A stretch of DNA of 64,000 nucleotides from Streptomyces hygroscopicus (GTDB lineage: Bacteria; Actinomycetota; Actinomycetes; Streptomycetales; Streptomycetaceae): positions 7,874,001-7,938,000 of the forward strand of contig CP018627.1 of the NCBI GenBank assembly GCA_002021875.1. The letters are read 5' to 3'. Every line of letters begins with the position of its first letter. The stretch's first letter is position 1. The notes under the pieces are model-generated. The model ran no database searches. It was not told where the DNA came from and was given only the letters and a program-made list of their open reading frames with translations. The translations under genes were made by a program, and so were the position numbers. Of this stretch, positions 1 through 8,014 are shown piece by piece.

Positions 1-128
1 AGGAATGCCACTGGTGCGGTTTCGAACTCATCGGCGACCGCTGTGCCTTCTGCTCCTGCCCGGTGGCACGCGGCGATGAGATCCCCGCACTGCTCACGTC
101 CCAACGTCCCGCCCTGACCAGCCGGTAA
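1..128 (+). CDS. C-terminal fragment of a zinc-ribbon protein (partial)
   Basis: An open frame enters from the left edge (first full codon at 3) and stops at TAA 126-128. It encodes about 41 residues with cysteines at CHWC and CAFCSC, the pattern of a small zinc-binding ribbon at a protein's C-terminus. The rest of the gene is outside the window, so the family cannot be named. It lies 26 bp upstream of cpaB on the same strand and could belong to the same transcription unit. Confidence 0.55.
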   Translation, partial: ECHWCGFELIGDRCAFCSCPVARGDEIPALLTSQRPALTSR

Positions 129-154
129 CGTCCCCGAACGAGGTTGTGCGTCCC

Positions 155-859
155 ATGAATTCACGCCAGCGCCGCGGAGTCATCCTGCTGCTCCTGTCGG
201 TCCTGTGCGCCGTCGGCGCCTTCGCCGGAGTGCTCTCCGTCGTCAACGACGTGGAGTCGAAGGTCGGCCCCGAGACCACCGCCTACAAGCTCACCTCGGA
301 CGTCAAGCCCTATAAGGCGCTGGACGCGGGGGAGTTCGAGAAGGTCTCGATGCCCAAGCGCTATGTGCCCTCCACCGCCGTCACCGATCTCGACGAGCTA
401 CGCGGGAAGATCGCGGTGACCCAGCTCGCCAAGGGGTCGCTGCTGCAGCGGGACATGATCGCGAACCGGCCCGCCCTGAAGCCCGGCCAACAGGAGATCG
501 CCATCATGATCGACGCGGCGACCGGCGTCGCCGGGAAGATCACCCCCGGTGCGAAGGTCAACATCTACGCGACCTTCGAGGGCAACTCCCAGGGCGAGGA
601 AGCGGTCTCCAAGCTGATCGTCGCGGGCGCCGAGGTGCTCGACCTCGGCAAGATCACCGCCCTGGAGCCCAACCAGGACGACAAGCGGCGGATCGACGAG
701 GCCGTGCCGATCACCTTCGCGCTCGACACCAAGAACGCACAGCGCGTGGCCTACGCGGAGTCCTTCGCCTCGCATGTGCGGCTCGCGCTGGTCGCCCCCG
801 GCGGAGGCACCTCCATAGGCCCCGGCGACCGCACCTACACCCTCGACGGCGACAAATGA
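155..859 (+). CDS. cpaB: Flp pilus assembly protein CpaB (RcpC-like)
   Basis: This 234-residue protein has one N-terminal membrane helix (about residues 7-28), then a SAF-type domain, the layout of CpaB/RcpC. These proteins sit in the cell envelope and help assemble or guide Flp pili. I chose ATG 155, which has ACGAGG about 11 bases upstream; a GTG at 146 is in frame but has the purine run only 2 bases away. It is the first recognisable gene of the Tad cluster and ends 16 bp before the CpaE-like gene. The family call rests on domain layout and context, since CpaB sequences diverge strongly. Confidence 0.82.
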   Translation: MNSRQRRGVILLLLSVLCAVGAFAGVLSVVNDVESKVGPETTAYKLTSDVKPYKALDAGEFEKVSMPKRYVPSTAVTDLDELRGKIAVTQLAKGSLLQRDMIANRPALKPGQQEIAIMIDAATGVAGKITPGAKVNIYATFEGNSQGEEAVSKLIVAGAEVLDLGKITALEPNQDDKRRIDEAVPITFALDTKNAQRVAYAESFASHVRLALVAPGGGTSIGPGDRTYTLDGDK

Positions 860-875
860 GTGAGGAGGTGCCGCG

Positions 876-2618
876 GTGACGACCAGGATTCTGCCGGCCG
901 CCGGCGACCCCGACGCCGCCCGCTCCCTGAGCGGGCTGCTCGGCCAGCTGCCCGGTGTCGAACCGTCGGCGCCGGTCGGCGACTCGACCCTGCTGCTCGA
1001 CACCCTCGCCTCGCTGGCCGCCGCCTCCCTGGAGGAGCTGCCGGAGGTCGTCCTCGTCCATGAGCGCATCGGCCCGGCCCCGGCGCTGGAGCTGATCCGT
1101 GAGATCGCGCTGCGCTTCCCGGCGGTGGGCGTGGTGCTGGTGACCGCCGACGCGGGGCCCGCGCTGTACTCGGCCGCCATGGACGCCGGGGCCCGCGGCA
1201 TCGCCGGGATACCGCTGTCGTACGACGAGCTGGCGGCCCGCGTCCAGGGCGCCGCCCAGTGGGCCACGGGCGTGCGGCGCCATCTCGGGGGCGGCGGCGA
1301 TCCGTTGGCCACCGGGCCCGGCGGCAAGCTGGTCGCGGTCGCGGGGGCCAAGGGCGGGGTCGGCACCACCGTGACCGCCGTGCAGCTCGCGCTCGCCGCG
1401 CGGGCCGCGGGCCGTAAGGTCGCGCTCGTCGACCTGGACCTGCAGTCCGGGGACATCGCCTCTTACCTCGACGTCCAGTTCCGGCGCTCGATCGCCGATC
1501 TGGCCCAGATCAGCGACATCTCGCCCCGGGTGCTCCAGGACGCCGTGTTCACCCACCAGACCGGGCTCGGGCTGCTGCTCGCGCCCGGCGAGGGCGAGCG
1601 CGGCGAGGAGGTGACCGACCGCACCGCCCGCCAGGTCATCGGCGCGCTGCGGTCGCGCTTCGAGCTGGTGATCGTCGACTGCGGTACGCAGATGACCTCC
1701 GCGGGCGCCGCCGCCGTGGAGACCGCGGACATCGCGCTGCTGGTGACCACCCCGGACGTGGTCGCGGTGCGCGCCGCCAAGCGCATGGTCCGGCTGTGGG
1801 ACCGGCTCCAGATCCGCAAGGCGGAGGAGACCGTGACCGTGGTCAACCGGCACACCCGCAGCGCGGAGATCCAGCCGCAGCTCGTCCAGCGGGCCACCGG
1901 GACGACCGTGGCGCGCACAGCCATCCCGGCCGGCTTCAAGGAACTGCAGCCCGCCGTGGACTCGGGCCGGATGCAGGACCTGGACGCCAAGTCGGCCGTC
2001 AAGCAGGCGTTGTGGGGGCTGGCCGGTGAACTGGGCCTGGTGGACGCCGCGCCCCCGGGCGGCGGTCGCCGCGCCGCCCACCGGGGCGGCCACGCGGCAG
2101 GGGGCGGCGGCGAGCGCACCCTGCCGGGGCTGCGGCGGCGCCATGCCATAGAGGCGGGCGGCGACCCGGCGCAGGGCAGCGTGGGTGACGGCACCGACGC
2201 GCTGAACGAGATCGCCCCGCCGTCCACCAAGGGCTTCCTGCGCAAGCGCGGCGGCGACCGCGGCCAGGTGACGGTCGAATTCCTCGGCGTTCTGCCGCTG
2301 GCGCTGATCGTGCTCGCGGTCGTCTGGCAGGTGGTGCTGGTCGGCTATACGTACTCGCTGGCGGGCAACTCGGCCGACAAGGGCGCCCGCGCGGGCGCCA
2401 CCAAGGGCGCGGGTGCCTGCCAGGACGCGGCGAGCAAGGACATCCCCGGCTCCTGGAGCGCCGACATCGACTGCGCCGGCGGCGACGGCTCGGTCTACAA
2501 GGCCACGGTCAAGCTCCACGTCCCGATCCTCTTCCCGGGCGCCGCCGACTTCCCGTGGACGGTCACGGGTACGGCGGGGGCGGCGGACGAGAGCGACCTG
2601 GCGGGCGGAGGGGAGTGA
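876..2618 (+). CDS. cpaE: CpaE/TadZ-type ATPase fused to a TadE-like segment
   Basis: GTG 876 follows GAGGAGGT by 6 bases. Residues 1-130 look like the degenerate receiver domain of CpaE/TadZ. Residues about 150-400 are a ParA/MinD-type ATPase with a deviant Walker A (AGAKGGVGTT, about 157-166). TadZ proteins localise the pilus machine in the cell. After a Gly/Arg-rich linker, residues about 460-580 contain DRGQVTVEFLG and a membrane helix, the signature of TadE pseudopilins, which are normally separate genes. Either this is a true fusion or TadE starts internally (GTG near 2180 is in frame). It lies directly upstream of a second TadE-like gene. Confidence 0.85.
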   Translation: MTTRILPAAGDPDAARSLSGLLGQLPGVEPSAPVGDSTLLLDTLASLAAASLEELPEVVLVHERIGPAPALELIREIALRFPAVGVVLVTADAGPALYSAAMDAGARGIAGIPLSYDELAARVQGAAQWATGVRRHLGGGGDPLATGPGGKLVAVAGAKGGVGTTVTAVQLALAARAAGRKVALVDLDLQSGDIASYLDVQFRRSIADLAQISDISPRVLQDAVFTHQTGLGLLLAPGEGERGEEVTDRTARQVIGALRSRFELVIVDCGTQMTSAGAAAVETADIALLVTTPDVVAVRAAKRMVRLWDRLQIRKAEETVTVVNRHTRSAEIQPQLVQRATGTTVARTAIPAGFKELQPAVDSGRMQDLDAKSAVKQALWGLAGELGLVDAAPPGGGRRAAHRGGHAAGGGGERTLPGLRRRHAIEAGGDPAQGSVGDGTDALNEIAPPSTKGFLRKRGGDRGQVTVEFLGVLPLALIVLAVVWQVVLVGYTYSLAGNSADKGARAGATKGAGACQDAASKDIPGSWSADIDCAGGDGSVYKATVKLHVPILFPGAADFPWTVTGTAGAADESDLAGGGE

Positions 2619-2619
2619 C

Positions 2620-4239
2620 ATGACCCGTCGTCACCGCGCACGCACGCGGACCGGCTTCGCGGGCCCCGCGACGGCCCCCCGCCGCCACGACCCGGGGGCT
2701 TCCAGGGTGCCGGGCGACGGACTTGTGCCCCCGGGCGATCGGCCCGCGGCGGCCGGGCTCACCGGGGCGGCCGGGGCGGCCGGGGCGGCCGGGGCCGCCG
2801 GGCTCACTGCGGTCTCCGGGCTCACTGCGGTCTCCGGGCCCACCGCGGTCTCCGGGCCCACCGGGGTCGCCCGGCTCACCGGGGCCGTCGGGGCGGCCGG
2901 GCTCACCGGGGCGGCCGCCGCCTGGCGCCGCGGCCTGGGGGTTTCCACGGTGCCGGGCGACGGACTTGTGCCTCCGGGCGATCGGCCCGCGGCCCCCGGG
3001 CTCACCGGGGCCGCCGGGGCCGCCGGGCTCACCGGGGTCTCCGGGCTCACCGGGGCCGTCGGGGCGGCCGGGCTCACCGGGGTCTCCGGGCTCACCGGGG
3101 CCGTCGGGGCGGCCGGGCTCACCGGGGCGGCCGCCGCCTGGCGCCGCGGCCTGGGGGTTTCCACGGTGCCGGGCGACGGACTTGTGCCTCCGGGCGGTCG
3201 GCCCGCGGCCCCCGGGCTCACCGGGCTCACCGGGGCCGCCGGGCCCACCGCGGTCTCCGGGCCCACCGCGGTCGCCGCCTGGCGCCGCGGCCTGGGTGCG
3301 GTGCTCGGCGGGGCCGTGCCGGTTGGCCCGGCGCGGGCCGTCCGATGGCGCCCTTCCGAGGCGGAAACCCCACCGCCCAGGCGTGACGCGGCCGCCTCCC
3401 CGAACGCGGCGCGGCACCGTCCCGAGGCGGTCGGGTCGTCGCGGAGGCGCCGGGCGGACGGTCACGCGTCGCCGCTTCGCGCCGTCGCCATGCGCCGGGG
3501 AGGGGCGATGGACCGGCGGGGAGACCGCCCCGCGCCCGCCGCCGCGCGGCCCGGGGACCAGGGCTCGTCATCGGCGGGACTCCGCAGCGCGGCGGAGGCG
3601 TCCGAGCGGCGGGGCCGTTGGGTCGCGGCCGTGCCGCGCGCCGTTCGGGGGGCCGCCGGTGCGGCGGCGGGCCACCTGGCCGCCGGGTCTTCGCGGGCGC
3701 GTCGCCGCACGGCCGACCGCCCAGGGACGGGCGCGCCGTTGGGCGAACGGGCGGGGGCTCGGCACCTGCGCGGCGAGATCCTCGGCCGGGCGGACCGGCG
3801 CCCCGGTGCGTGGCGCCCCGGTGCGTCGCGCCGGTGGCGGGCCGACGCCGGGTCGGCGTCGATCGAGTTCCTGGGGTTCTTGCCGATCCTCATCCTCGTC
3901 GCACTCGCCGCCGCGCAGCTCGGCATCGCCGCGTACACCGCGCAGCAGGCCGGGACCGCGGCGCGGGCGGCGGCGCGCACGGCGTCGCTGGACGAGCCGC
4001 GGACCAGCCCGCAGGCCGCCGGGAAGGCGGCGATGAGCGGATGGCTGGCCGACGGCGCCGGTATCAGCAGCGGCGGCTGCGGCGGCGGGGAGGCGCGGGC
4101 CACCGCGACCGTGGAGATCCCCTCTGTCATCCCCGGCTTCGACTTCGGCAGCGCCGAGAAGAGCGCCACGATGCCCTGCGACGACGGAGATGGCGGTACG
4201 GACAGTCCGGAGGCGGCGGCGATGGGAGGCGACCGATGA
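2620..4239 (+). CDS. TadE-like pilus protein with a long Gly-X-Y repeat extension
   Basis: ATG 2620 has GGAGGGGAG just upstream and follows the previous stop by one base. The TadE part is at the C-terminus (about residues 408-539): AGSASIEFLGFLP plus one membrane helix, then an extracytoplasmic domain with two or three Cys. The first roughly 400 residues are unusual: residues about 46-225 are built of Gly-X-Y triplets (GLTGAAG, GVSGLTG), followed by an Arg/Ala-rich stretch. Usual TadE proteins have 120-200 residues. Repeat spacings of 243 and 216 bp keep frame, which favours translation, but an internal start (for example ATG 3490 or GTG 3628) is possible. The stop overlaps the cpaF start (ATGA). 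Confidence 0.7.
   Translation: MTRRHRARTRTGFAGPATAPRRHDPGASRVPGDGLVPPGDRPAAAGLTGAAGAAGAAGAAGLTAVSGLTAVSGPTAVSGPTGVARLTGAVGAAGLTGAAAAWRRGLGVSTVPGDGLVPPGDRPAAPGLTGAAGAAGLTGVSGLTGAVGAAGLTGVSGLTGAVGAAGLTGAAAAWRRGLGVSTVPGDGLVPPGGRPAAPGLTGLTGAAGPTAVSGPTAVAAWRRGLGAVLGGAVPVGPARAVRWRPSEAETPPPRRDAAASPNAARHRPEAVGSSRRRRADGHASPLRAVAMRRGGAMDRRGDRPAPAAARPGDQGSSSAGLRSAAEASERRGRWVAAVPRAVRGAAGAAAGHLAAGSSRARRRTADRPGTGAPLGERAGARHLRGEILGRADRRPGAWRPGASRRWRADAGSASIEFLGFLPILILVALAAAQLGIAAYTAQQAGTAARAAARTASLDEPRTSPQAAGKAAMSGWLADGAGISSGGCGGGEARATATVEIPSVIPGFDFGSAEKSATMPCDDGDGGTDSPEAAAMGGDR
2695..3300 (+). repeat. Nested in-frame repeats encoding Gly-X-Y triplets
   Basis: Nine-base and longer units (such as gggctcaccggggcc) are arrayed in three blocks, each opened by a longer segment starting gtgccgggcgacggacttgt at 2707, 2950 and 3166. 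The offsets of 243 and 216 bp are multiples of three. Because the period is nine bases and GC-rich, the region reads as Gly-X-Y in several frames on both strands. The arrangement suggests recent expansion by slippage or unequal recombination. Confidence 0.9.
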
Positions 4240-5702
4240 GCCTGCGGGCCCGTATCACCGCGCCCGAGGGGCCCGGCGAGGGCGGCGGTGGACGCCAGGA
4301 CGGCCATCTCGTCTCCGCCTACCGCGCCAAGCTGCTCGAGGAGATCGACCTCGCGGAGATGTCCTCGCTCTCCACCGCCGAGCGCCGCTCCCGGCTGGAG
4401 CGCGTGCTCGGCCACATCATCAGCCGCGAGGGCCCGGTGCTCTCGACCACCGAGCGCTCCCAGCTCATCCGCCGGGTGGTGGACGAGGCGCTCGGCCTCG
4501 GGGTGCTCGAACCTCTCCTCGAAGACGCCTCCATCACCGAGATCATGGTCAACGGCCCGGACCAGATCTTCGTGGAGCGCTCCGGCCGGGTCGAGCAGGT
4601 CCCCGTCCGCTTCGCCTCCGAAGAGCAGTTGATGCAGACCATCGAGCGCATCGTCTCCACGGTCAACCGCCGGGTGGACGAGTCGAATCCGATGGTCGAC
4701 GCCCGGCTCCCGTCCGGCGAGCGGGTCAACGTGATCATCCCGCCGCTCGCCCTCACCGGCGCCACGCTCACCATCCGCCGCTTCCCCCGCGCGTACACCC
4801 TCCATGAGCTGATCGGCATGGGCACGCTGGACGAGCAGATGCTGATGCTGCTCGCGGCGCTGGTGCGGGCCAAGTTCAACGTGGTGGTCTCCGGCCCCAC
4901 CGGCTCCGGCAAGACCACGCTGCTCAACGCCCTCTCCGGGCTGATCCCCGACGGGGAGCGCATCATCACCGTCGAGGACGCCGCCGAGCTGCAGTTGCAG
5001 CAGACCCATGTCATCCGGCTGGAGTCCCGGCCGCCCAACGTCGAGGGCAAGGGCCGTATCACCATCCGCGACCTGGTCCGCAACTCGCTGCGGATGCGTC
5101 CCGACCGCATCATCGTCGGCGAGGTGCGCGGCGGTGAGACCCTCGACATGCTCCAGGCCATGTCCACCGGCCACGACGGCTCGCTGGCCACCGTCCACGC
5201 CAACAGCGCCGAGGACGCGCTGATGCGGCTGCAGACGCTCGCCTCCATGTCGGAGGTGGCGATCCCCTACGAGGCGCTGCGGGACCAGATCAACAGCGCG
5301 GTGGACTGCATCGTCCAGCTCGTCCGTAACGCCGACGGATCCCGGCGGATCAGCGAGATCGCGCTGCTCGACAGCCACGGCCACGAGGCGTACCGCATCG
5401 CCACCGTCTGCCGCTTCGACGCCCAGCCGATGGGCGCGGACCGGGTGGTGCACGGGCGGTTCGGCTACTTCCCGCTGCCGGAGCGGGTCGCGGAGCGGCT
5501 GCGGATGGCGAGCGAATCGGTGCCGCCGGCCTTCGGCGTGGCCGCCTTCCCGGCGCAACTGGCCACCCGAGCGGCCGGATACGACCCGCACGACCGGCCC
5601 CCGCACGACCGGCCCCCGCACGACCGGCCGCCGTTCGGCCGACCGCCGCACGACCGACCCCCGTTCGATCCACCCCCGTTCGACCCCAGGGACCGGAGGT
5701 AG
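4236..5702 (+). CDS. cpaF: CpaF/TadA secretion ATPase
   Basis: This 488-residue ATPase powers Flp pilus assembly from the cytoplasmic face. It has a Walker A box SGPTGSGKTT at about residues 219-228, a Walker B region with DRIIVGEVRGGE at about 289-300, and the His-containing GHDGSLATVHANS box near 311-323, all typical of type II/IV secretion ATPases. ATG 4236 overlaps the TadE stop by four bases with GGGAGG upstream, so translation is probably coupled. The last 40 residues are a Pro/His/Asp/Arg repeat (HDRPPHDRPP and variants), outside the conserved ATPase fold and likely disordered. Confidence 0.95.
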   Translation: MSLRARITAPEGPGEGGGGRQDGHLVSAYRAKLLEEIDLAEMSSLSTAERRSRLERVLGHIISREGPVLSTTERSQLIRRVVDEALGLGVLEPLLEDASITEIMVNGPDQIFVERSGRVEQVPVRFASEEQLMQTIERIVSTVNRRVDESNPMVDARLPSGERVNVIIPPLALTGATLTIRRFPRAYTLHELIGMGTLDEQMLMLLAALVRAKFNVVVSGPTGSGKTTLLNALSGLIPDGERIITVEDAAELQLQQTHVIRLESRPPNVEGKGRITIRDLVRNSLRMRPDRIIVGEVRGGETLDMLQAMSTGHDGSLATVHANSAEDALMRLQTLASMSEVAIPYEALRDQINSAVDCIVQLVRNADGSRRISEIALLDSHGHEAYRIATVCRFDAQPMGADRVVHGRFGYFPLPERVAERLRMASESVPPAFGVAAFPAQLATRAAGYDPHDRPPHDRPPHDRPPFGRPPHDRPPFDPPPFDPRDRR

Positions 5703-5710
5703 CAGGGCCC

Positions 5711-6649
5711 ATGGACCATCTCGCGACGGCCGCACTCGGCGCGACGCTGGTGTGCGGCGCGCTGGGCGTCGTGGGCGTGCACACCTACGTCCGCGGCAAG
5801 GAGCAGCAGCGCGCGCTGATCGACCGGCTGTCGGAGACCGGCCCGCTGCCGGGCACCGTCCGCGCGCGCCGCTTCGCCGGGGTCGACCGGCGGCTGCGCA
5901 CCATGTCCCTCGGCCGGAAGCTGGAGCTGCGGCTGGTGGCGACGGGCCTGGAGATCACCCCGGGGGAGTTCTTCGTCTACACGGCGGGGGCGGCGGCCGG
6001 GCTGTGGCTGATCGCGGCGTCCTTCCTCGCCGCGTTCTTCGGCCCGATAGCGGCGGTGATCGCCGTCTGGGGGGCCTTCGCGTTCCTCGGCTGGCAGCGG
6101 CAGAAGCGGATAGAGCGCTTCATCAACCAACTGCCGGAGCTGTCACGGATCCTGGCCAACGCCACCCAGGCCGGGCTGGCGCTGCGCACCGCGCTCGGTA
6201 TGGCGGCGGACGAGATGGAGGCGCCGGCGGGCGAGGAGCTGGCCAAGGTCGCGGCCAAGCTGGCCGTCGGCCACTCGATCGACGACGCGCTGGAGGAGCT
6301 GGCCGAGCGGCTGCCCTCCCGGGAGCTGGTGGTGCTGGTCACCACGCTGGTGCTGTCCAACCGCGCGGGCGGGACGGTGGTCAGCTCGCTGCGCAACCTC
6401 ACCCAGACGCTGGAGGAGCGCAAGGAGACCCGGCGGGAGGTGCGCACCCAGCTCTCGCAGGTGACCGTCACCGCCTATGTCGTACCGCTGCTGGGGATCG
6501 GGACGCTGCTGCTGATGAACCGGATCTCGGCCGGTTCGCTGGACCGGATGACCTCGTCCTTCTGGGGGCAGGCCGCGGTGGTCGTGGCCTTCTGCCTGTA
6601 CGGGATCGGCTTCTTCCTCATCCGCCGCATGTCCAAGATCGACGTCTAG
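5711..6649 (+). CDS. tadB: TadB-like inner membrane platform protein (T2SSF domain)
   Basis: This 312-residue membrane protein has an N-terminal helix, two helices near residues 85-125, a GspF/T2SSF cytoplasmic domain around 130-240 (LPELSRILANATQAGLALR; NRAGGTVVSSLRNL) and two C-terminal helices. TadB and TadC form the membrane platform on which the CpaF ATPase acts. The start has CCGGAGG about 11 bases upstream and lies 8 bp after the cpaF stop, so it is in the same operon. Confidence 0.9.
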   Translation: MDHLATAALGATLVCGALGVVGVHTYVRGKEQQRALIDRLSETGPLPGTVRARRFAGVDRRLRTMSLGRKLELRLVATGLEITPGEFFVYTAGAAAGLWLIAASFLAAFFGPIAAVIAVWGAFAFLGWQRQKRIERFINQLPELSRILANATQAGLALRTALGMAADEMEAPAGEELAKVAAKLAVGHSIDDALEELAERLPSRELVVLVTTLVLSNRAGGTVVSSLRNLTQTLEERKETRREVRTQLSQVTVTAYVVPLLGIGTLLLMNRISAGSLDRMTSSFWGQAAVVVAFCLYGIGFFLIRRMSKIDV

Positions 6650-6678
6650 CGAATCCAGGTAGAGGGGACTTGAGGGAG

Positions 6679-7566
6679 ATGGCACTGCTGCTGGCGCTGG
6701 CGGCCGGTCTCGCGGTGGCGGGCATCGCCTACGGCATCACGCTGTACCGCAGCGAGGCCAAGCTGCCCAGCGACCTCGCGGTGGCCCTGGAGGTCGGCTC
6801 CAGCCGGACGACCGCGGTCGGCTCGGCCGTCGACCGGCTGGGCATCCGCTACGCCCCGCTGGTGCTGCGGCTGATGGGCGAGAAGCGGGTGGCCAGGGTC
6901 CGCCGCCGGATCGATCTGGCGGGCAATCCGGGCGGTCTGACGGTGGACCGCTACGCGGCCCGGCGGGCGGTCTACGGGGCGCTCGGCTTCGGCGGGGCGC
7001 TGGTGATGCTGATGAAGGGTCAAGTGCTGCTGGCGCTGGTGCTGGTGGCGTTCGGGCTGTTCTGGATCGAGGTGGGCATCTGGGCGGCGGTGCGGGAGCG
7101 CAAGGACGCGATCGAGCGGACACTGCCGGATTTTCTGGACGTTCTGGCCGTCGTGGTGAGCGCCGGATTGAGCTTCCGTCAGGCCCTGGACCGGGTCGCG
7201 GAGAAGTATGAGGGTCCCTGGGCGGATGAACTTCGCATCACACTTCGGCAAATGGACATGGGCGTCAGCCGCCGCCATGCGTTCGAGGAGCTACGTAAAC
7301 GTAATGACTCCGAACAGGTCGCGCAGTTCGTCACCGCCCTCCAGCAGGGGGAGGAGCTGGGCGCTCCGATTGTGGAAACGCTGATCGCCATTGCGAACGA
7401 TATGCGCCGTACGGACGCTCAGAACGCGCGGCGGCGCGCGGCGCGCGCGGTGCCGAAGGCGACCATGGTCATTACGACCTTCATGGTCCCCGGAACCATG
7501 GTGCTGCTCGTCGCCGGGTTCTTCATCGGTTCGGGCACCGACTTCGGCTCGGTGACCGGGGACTGA
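6679..7566 (+). CDS. tadC: TadC-like inner membrane platform protein (T2SSF domain)
   Basis: This 295-residue paralogue of TadB has an N-terminal helix, two helices near residues 100-140, a T2SSF domain (LPDFLDVLAVVVSAGLSFRQ) and a C-terminal helix ending in FFIGSGTDFGS. It is expected to pair with TadB in the pilus platform. The start is uncertain: ATG 6679 directly follows GAGGGAG, while the in-frame TTG 6670 lies only 2 bases after AGAGGGG. I used ATG. It lies 29 bp after tadB. No clear terminator follows; the next gene is the pilin, 275 bp on. Confidence 0.88.
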   Translation: MALLLALAAGLAVAGIAYGITLYRSEAKLPSDLAVALEVGSSRTTAVGSAVDRLGIRYAPLVLRLMGEKRVARVRRRIDLAGNPGGLTVDRYAARRAVYGALGFGGALVMLMKGQVLLALVLVAFGLFWIEVGIWAAVRERKDAIERTLPDFLDVLAVVVSAGLSFRQALDRVAEKYEGPWADELRITLRQMDMGVSRRHAFEELRKRNDSEQVAQFVTALQQGEELGAPIVETLIAIANDMRRTDAQNARRRAARAVPKATMVITTFMVPGTMVLLVAGFFIGSGTDFGSVTGD

Positions 7567-7769
7567 CGGTCTCTTTTAGGTGAAGCTCCTTCGCGGTTGC
7601 AATTGAATGTGGGACAGTCGTCGACGGAGAACTCCTCGGTGGCGGGAGGGGGTGAGACGGATGCACGACCGGGGCCGGTCGTCACGTCCACGGTTCGAAC
7701 GTGGTGAACGGGGAAGGCAATGCTTCCTGGGGCACTGTTCCGAGACGGCTGTTTCGGCGTACTTTGCTC

Positions 7770-7785
7770 GTGTCGCGAGCGACAC
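7770..7785. promoter_or_regulatory. Inverted repeat upstream of the pilin gene
   Basis: GTGTCGC-GA-GCGACAC is a perfect 7-bp inverted repeat with a 2-base centre, 56 bp before the flp start. It could be a protein-binding site or a leader hairpin. The rest of the 275-bp gap between tadC and flp holds no convincing gene; it probably contains a separate pilin promoter, because pilins are usually made in excess over the assembly machinery. Confidence 0.4.
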
Positions 7786-7841
7786 AACGGGGGTTGAGTC
7801 GCCGGACCACAGTGGGACGGCAGCCCATGGAGGGGAACACA

Positions 7842-8006
7842 ATGGGGAAGCGCGTCATGCGGAACGATCGGGGACAGACCTCGATCGAATATCTGGGCAT
7901 CATCGCCGTGGTGGTGGCCATCGTGCTGGTCCTGTCGACCACGGACTTCGGCAGCATGATCGCGAACGCCATCTCCGACAAGATCTCACAGGTCGTCGGC
8001 ATCTGA
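7842..8006 (+). CDS. flp: Flp/Fap-type major pilin
   Basis: This 54-residue protein has the Flp prepilin layout: a short basic leader (MGKRVMRNDRG), a cleavage region before QTSIEYLG with the conserved Glu-Tyr pair, and one hydrophobic helix (about residues 20-40). The leader would be cut by the A24 peptidase encoded at 12676, and the mature pilin polymerises into the fibre. ATG 7842 has GGAGGGG 6-7 bases upstream; the ATG at 7827 lacks such a site. The gene is short, as is normal for Flp pilins (50-80 residues). Confidence 0.93.
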   Translation: MGKRVMRNDRGQTSIEYLGIIAVVVAIVLVLSTTDFGSMIANAISDKISQVVGI

Positions 8007-8014
8007 CCGGTCCC

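Noticed and set aside
711..2621. A 636-codon minus-strand frame opposite the CpaE gene
   Set aside because: Composition is typical of an antisense shadow (Arg/Gly/His/Asp-rich), and the plus strand encodes an ATPase with clear motifs.
2563..3465. Minus-strand and alternate-frame collagen-like proteins over the TadE repeat
   Set aside because: The nine-base GC-rich period gives Gly-X-Y in several frames. Only the plus frame ending in the TadE domain has a start site, operon position and a conserved domain.
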